NCBI RefSeq assembly: GCF_001439605.1
Contig: NZ_LMBX01000033.1
Span: forward strand, 1 to 54,582
DNA length: 54,582 nt
From: Cytobacillus praedii
Lineage (GTDB): Bacteria; Bacillota; Bacilli; Bacillales; Cytobacillaceae
Direction of reading: 5' to 3'
The notes under the pieces are model-generated. The model did not search any database, was not told the origin of the DNA, and saw nothing but the letters and a program-made list of their open reading frames with translations. Below are positions 52,788 through 54,582 of this stretch, in pieces (the first letter of the stretch is position 1; the number at the start of each line of letters is the position of its first letter). A program made the translations under genes and the position numbers.

Positions 52788-53337
52788 AATGGCTTTTATA
52801 GACTTTCCTCTGCTAGAAACCGATAGACTATTACTACGTGAAATTCGTTTGAGTGATGCACCCAATATGTACAGTTATTTTTCAAAAGAAGAAGTGACAA
52901 AATACTATAATTTAGAATCGTTTACTTCTGAAAAGCAAGCAGAGGATCTTATTCATCGATTTCATCAAAGATATTCAGAACGGAAACAGATCCGCTGGGG
53001 AATTACCTTAAAGGAAAAAGATCAGTTAATAGGGACGTGTGGCTTTCATGCAGTTGAAGAAAAGCATCGCAAAGTTGAAATAGGTTATGAACTGCATCCT
53101 GATTTTTGGAGGCAAGGGATTATGACTGAAGTAATTGAAGCAATCATCCAATATGGATTCAATCATATGCAGCTTAATAGAATTGAAGCCTTCTATGATC
53201 CCAGGAACGAATCGTCTAGAAGAGTTCTTGAGAAAAATGGCTTTGAGGTTGAGGGAGTATTAAAGAAGCGATATTTTGAAAATGGAAAATTTGTTGATGC
53301 TGCTATTTCTGCAATATTAAATGAAAATCTTCGTTAA
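52777..53337 (+). CDS. GNAT N-acetyltransferase, RimJ/RimL-like
   Basis: 186 residues from ATG 52777, or 182 from ATG 52789; both have a plausible site and the second is equally likely. It opens with the RimJ/L-type LLETDRLLLREIRLSDAPNMYSYFS. The acetyl-CoA binding region is EIGYELHPDFWRQGIMTEVIEAII, with PRNESSRRVLEKNGFEVEG following. It transfers acetyl groups to an amine, often of a protein N-terminus or a small molecule; target unknown. Translationally coupled to the EamA transporter. Confidence 0.9.
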   Translation: MGVEMAFIDFPLLETDRLLLREIRLSDAPNMYSYFSKEEVTKYYNLESFTSEKQAEDLIHRFHQRYSERKQIRWGITLKEKDQLIGTCGFHAVEEKHRKVEIGYELHPDFWRQGIMTEVIEAIIQYGFNHMQLNRIEAFYDPRNESSRRVLEKNGFEVEGVLKKRYFENGKFVDAAISAILNENLR

Positions 53338-53353
53338 ATTATTGGAAATTAGT

Positions 53354-53389
53354 AAAGCTTGAGGGTGCTCCGTACCCTCAAGCTTTTTT
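53354..53389 (+). terminator. intrinsic terminator
   Basis: AAAGCTTGAGGGT pairs with ACCCTCAAGCTTT around a seven-base loop, then TTT. It can also serve the small minus-strand gene at 53397. Confidence 0.9.
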
Positions 53390-53396
53390 GAATTCA

Positions 53397-53570
53397 TTAT
53401 ATAAAAACATGAGAAAGACCTGTAAATATACATGCAGCAGTTACTGACAGTATGAAAGTTCCTCCATATACCTTTCCTTCTGAGTTAGCTATTTTCATTC
53501 CCTCTATATATGAATAGGAGAATAAGAAGACTGCCATTATTACAGACATATATAATGCTGCTGTTTCCAG
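53397..53570 (-). CDS. small two-span membrane protein
   Basis: 57 residues if a CTG at 53570 is used (AAAGGTG about nine bases upstream) or 50 from the ATG at 53549, which has a weaker site. Two hydrophobic segments flank a loop (SYIEGMKIANSEGKVYGG): roughly residues 5-20 and 38-56. It ends against a shared terminator. No family recognised. The start is uncertain, and the support is composition, the ribosome site and position. Confidence 0.5.
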   Translation of the reverse strand: METAALYMSVIMAVFLFSYSYIEGMKIANSEGKVYGGTFILSVTAACIFTGLSHVFI

Positions 53571-53688
53571 TAGGAATCACACCTTTCCAAAGATAGAGTT
53601 AGTAGAGCATATGCTAGAACTTGTATTCCTATACCTATCTTGTTTAAGTGGAAAAGTATGATAGCTTTAGTGTATTTATCTTTTTTTT

Positions 53689-53741
53689 TGTGGATAAGTA
53701 GGATAATGATATCCACAACCTGTGAATAAAACAGTGGATTA
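53689..53741. other. cluster of DnaA-box-like sites
   Basis: Within 53 bases lie TGTGGATAA (53689-53697, a perfect DnaA box on the minus strand), ATATCCACA (53709-53717, one mismatch on the plus strand), TGTGAATAA (53721-53729, matches the TTATNCACA form) and AGTGGATTA (53733-53741, two mismatches). The rest of 53571-53849 holds no gene. It is not near dnaA, so it resembles a DnaA-binding cluster away from the origin. Confidence 0.5.
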
Positions 53742-53849
53742 CTTTTCTTTTCATATTTTAATTGTTAATAAGTTTGTGAATATAAGTGTTTTGAGATATG
53801 GGAGTAATTATCCCCTCGGTAAATGAAATCTGTTATGGTTAATTAATAT

Positions 53850-54227
53850 TTACTTGAATCGGTTTTCATCCATCTTGAGAAATTCTTCTTTTAAAATATA
53901 CGCATTGTTATAAAACGGGTCCTTTGCAGCGTATAGTAGAGTGATTTTTCTTGTTAAAGCCATCTGATATATTTCTTCAAAGGATTTAGACTTGATAGGA
54001 TCTGTTTTAAGCTCCTGGAGATACTTGATACGGAATTCTTCATATAATGCAGCTCTGTGACCGAACCATTTTCGAAGTTCATGGCTTGGGGCTAATTCTT
54101 TTGCCCACATTGTTAATTTTGCCTTCTCTTTAGATATCCCTCTTGGCCATAGACGATCGACTAAGATACGACAGTCATCCATTTGATCATACGGTTCATA
54201 AATTCTTTTTAATTTGATCTCCACCAT
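53850..54227 (-). CDS. DUF488 family protein
   Basis: 125 residues from the ATG at 54227, which has AGGAGGT at ideal distance; a longer upstream reading runs into the rrn promoter region. The family signature is seen in IKLKRIYEPYDQMDDCRILVDRLWPRGISKEKAKLTMWAKELAPSHELRKWFGH, followed by ITLLYAAKDPFYNNAYIL near the end. DUF488 proteins are small alpha/beta proteins of unclear role, some linked to heat or nucleic acid stress. Single gene facing away from the rrn operon. Confidence 0.9.
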   Translation of the reverse strand: MVEIKLKRIYEPYDQMDDCRILVDRLWPRGISKEKAKLTMWAKELAPSHELRKWFGHRAALYEEFRIKYLQELKTDPIKSKSFEEIYQMALTRKITLLYAAKDPFYNNAYILKEEFLKMDENRFK

Positions 54228-54353
54228 ACTTACCTCCTGAATTGATAGAACATGGGAGCTTGTTTTTATAGTATATTCCATAAACTTGAACCTGGAAAAG
54301 AAGGTTACAGCCCGCTTTTTTATTAAAAGGGGGAGAAAAAGAGGAAAATTATA

Positions 54354-54382
54354 TTGCAAACATTTTTTATCCATGTTATATT
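54354..54382 (+). promoter_or_regulatory. rrn promoter P1
   Basis: TTGCAA (54354-54359), a 17-base spacer and TATATT (54377-54382). It is the first of two promoters before the next rRNA operon. Confidence 0.75.
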
Positions 54383-54439
54383 AGGACTCGTCCTTATAAA
54401 AACAACAAGATTAACAAATGAATAACTGCAAAAAAGTTA

Positions 54440-54469
54440 TTGACTAAAAACAAGGATGTGTGTTATATT
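54440..54469 (+). promoter_or_regulatory. rrn promoter P2
   Basis: TTGACT (54440-54445), an 18-base spacer and TATATT (54464-54469), about 86 bases after P1. Tandem promoters of this kind are usual for Bacillus rRNA operons. Confidence 0.8.
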
Positions 54470-54509
54470 AATAAAGTCGCTTTTGGGCGACGGGTTAATG
54501 TAATATTAT

Positions 54510-54582
54510 TGCTCTTTGAAAACTGAACGAACAAAAAACGTCAACGTTTAAAACAAGTTTTAAAACTTAAGAGCTAATCTTA
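54510..54582 (+). promoter_or_regulatory. 16S rRNA leader with boxA antitermination site
   Basis: TGCTCTTTGAAAACTGAAC at 54510 matches the boxA region of Bacillus rRNA leaders, and the sequence that follows (AACAAAAAACGTCAACG) is the usual run-in to 16S rRNA, which starts beyond the window. Confidence 0.85.

Overview
The window is low-GC Bacillaceae DNA lying between two ribosomal RNA operons. It opens in the last part of a 5S rRNA and closes in the promoter and leader region of the next rrn operon. AGGAGG-type ribosome sites, frequent GTG and TTG starts, a Spo0E-like protein, a leucine T-box, a bacillopeptidase F and a heterocycloanthracin/sonorensin-type peptide all point to a spore-forming Bacillus relative. 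I cannot name the species.

Layout. 1-7.7 kb: 5S end, a tandem Spo0E-like protein, a small membrane protein, an acetamidase/formamidase, a short-chain fatty acid transporter, a chemoreceptor, and an amino acid permease behind a T-box leader. 8.3-9.4 kb: a PlcR/NprR-like HTH-TPR regulator followed 42 bases later by a 52-residue exported peptide that carries the hexapeptide GYPPQH twice, which looks like a peptide quorum-sensing pair. 9.8-13.1 kb: small membrane and secreted proteins and an ECF sigma/anti-sigma pair. 13.9-18.3 kb: a large secreted subtilase (Bpr type). 18.6-23.7 kb: small proteins, a MarR-SDR operon and a Cache-domain chemoreceptor with a SigD-type promoter. 24.3-30.2 kb: a thiazole/oxazole-modified bacteriocin cluster (precursor with 15 cysteines, ThiF-like maturation protein, YcaO cyclodehydratase fusion, SagB dehydrogenase), flanked by gene remnants. 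30.8-39.7 kb: a lipoprotein, a secreted paralogue of the 10.4 kb protein, tRNA-Ala, an M24 peptidase, a DUF3231 protein, an Lrp regulator next to a carboxymuconolactone-decarboxylase-like protein, a TetR-controlled serine hydrolase, a decayed peptidase E and a TPR protein. 39.9-50.9 kb: a catabolic island that best fits trans-4-hydroxy-L-proline use, with two sigma-54 promoters and its own enhancer-binding protein. 51-54.2 kb: MgtC-like, EamA, GNAT and DUF488 proteins, a small membrane protein and a cluster of DnaA-box-like sites.

How genes work together. In the hydroxyproline island a two-cysteine proline racemase family enzyme would epimerise trans-4-hydroxy-L-proline. A DAO-type oxidase plus three HcnAB/BFD-like electron-transfer subunits would oxidise the D-epimer, a DapA-family deaminase and an aldehyde dehydrogenase would deliver 2-oxoglutarate, and an AGCS symporter probably imports the substrate. 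A second racemase-family paralogue in the same operon has lost both catalytic cysteines. In the bacteriocin cluster the three enzymes would convert Cys (and perhaps Ser) of the precursor into azoles; no transporter or immunity gene is evident beside them.

The most notable candidates for something undescribed are the GYPPQH peptide/regulator pair (the peptide gene is short and easily missed) and the cysteine-less racemase paralogue. All functions are inferred by reading motifs; no database search was run.
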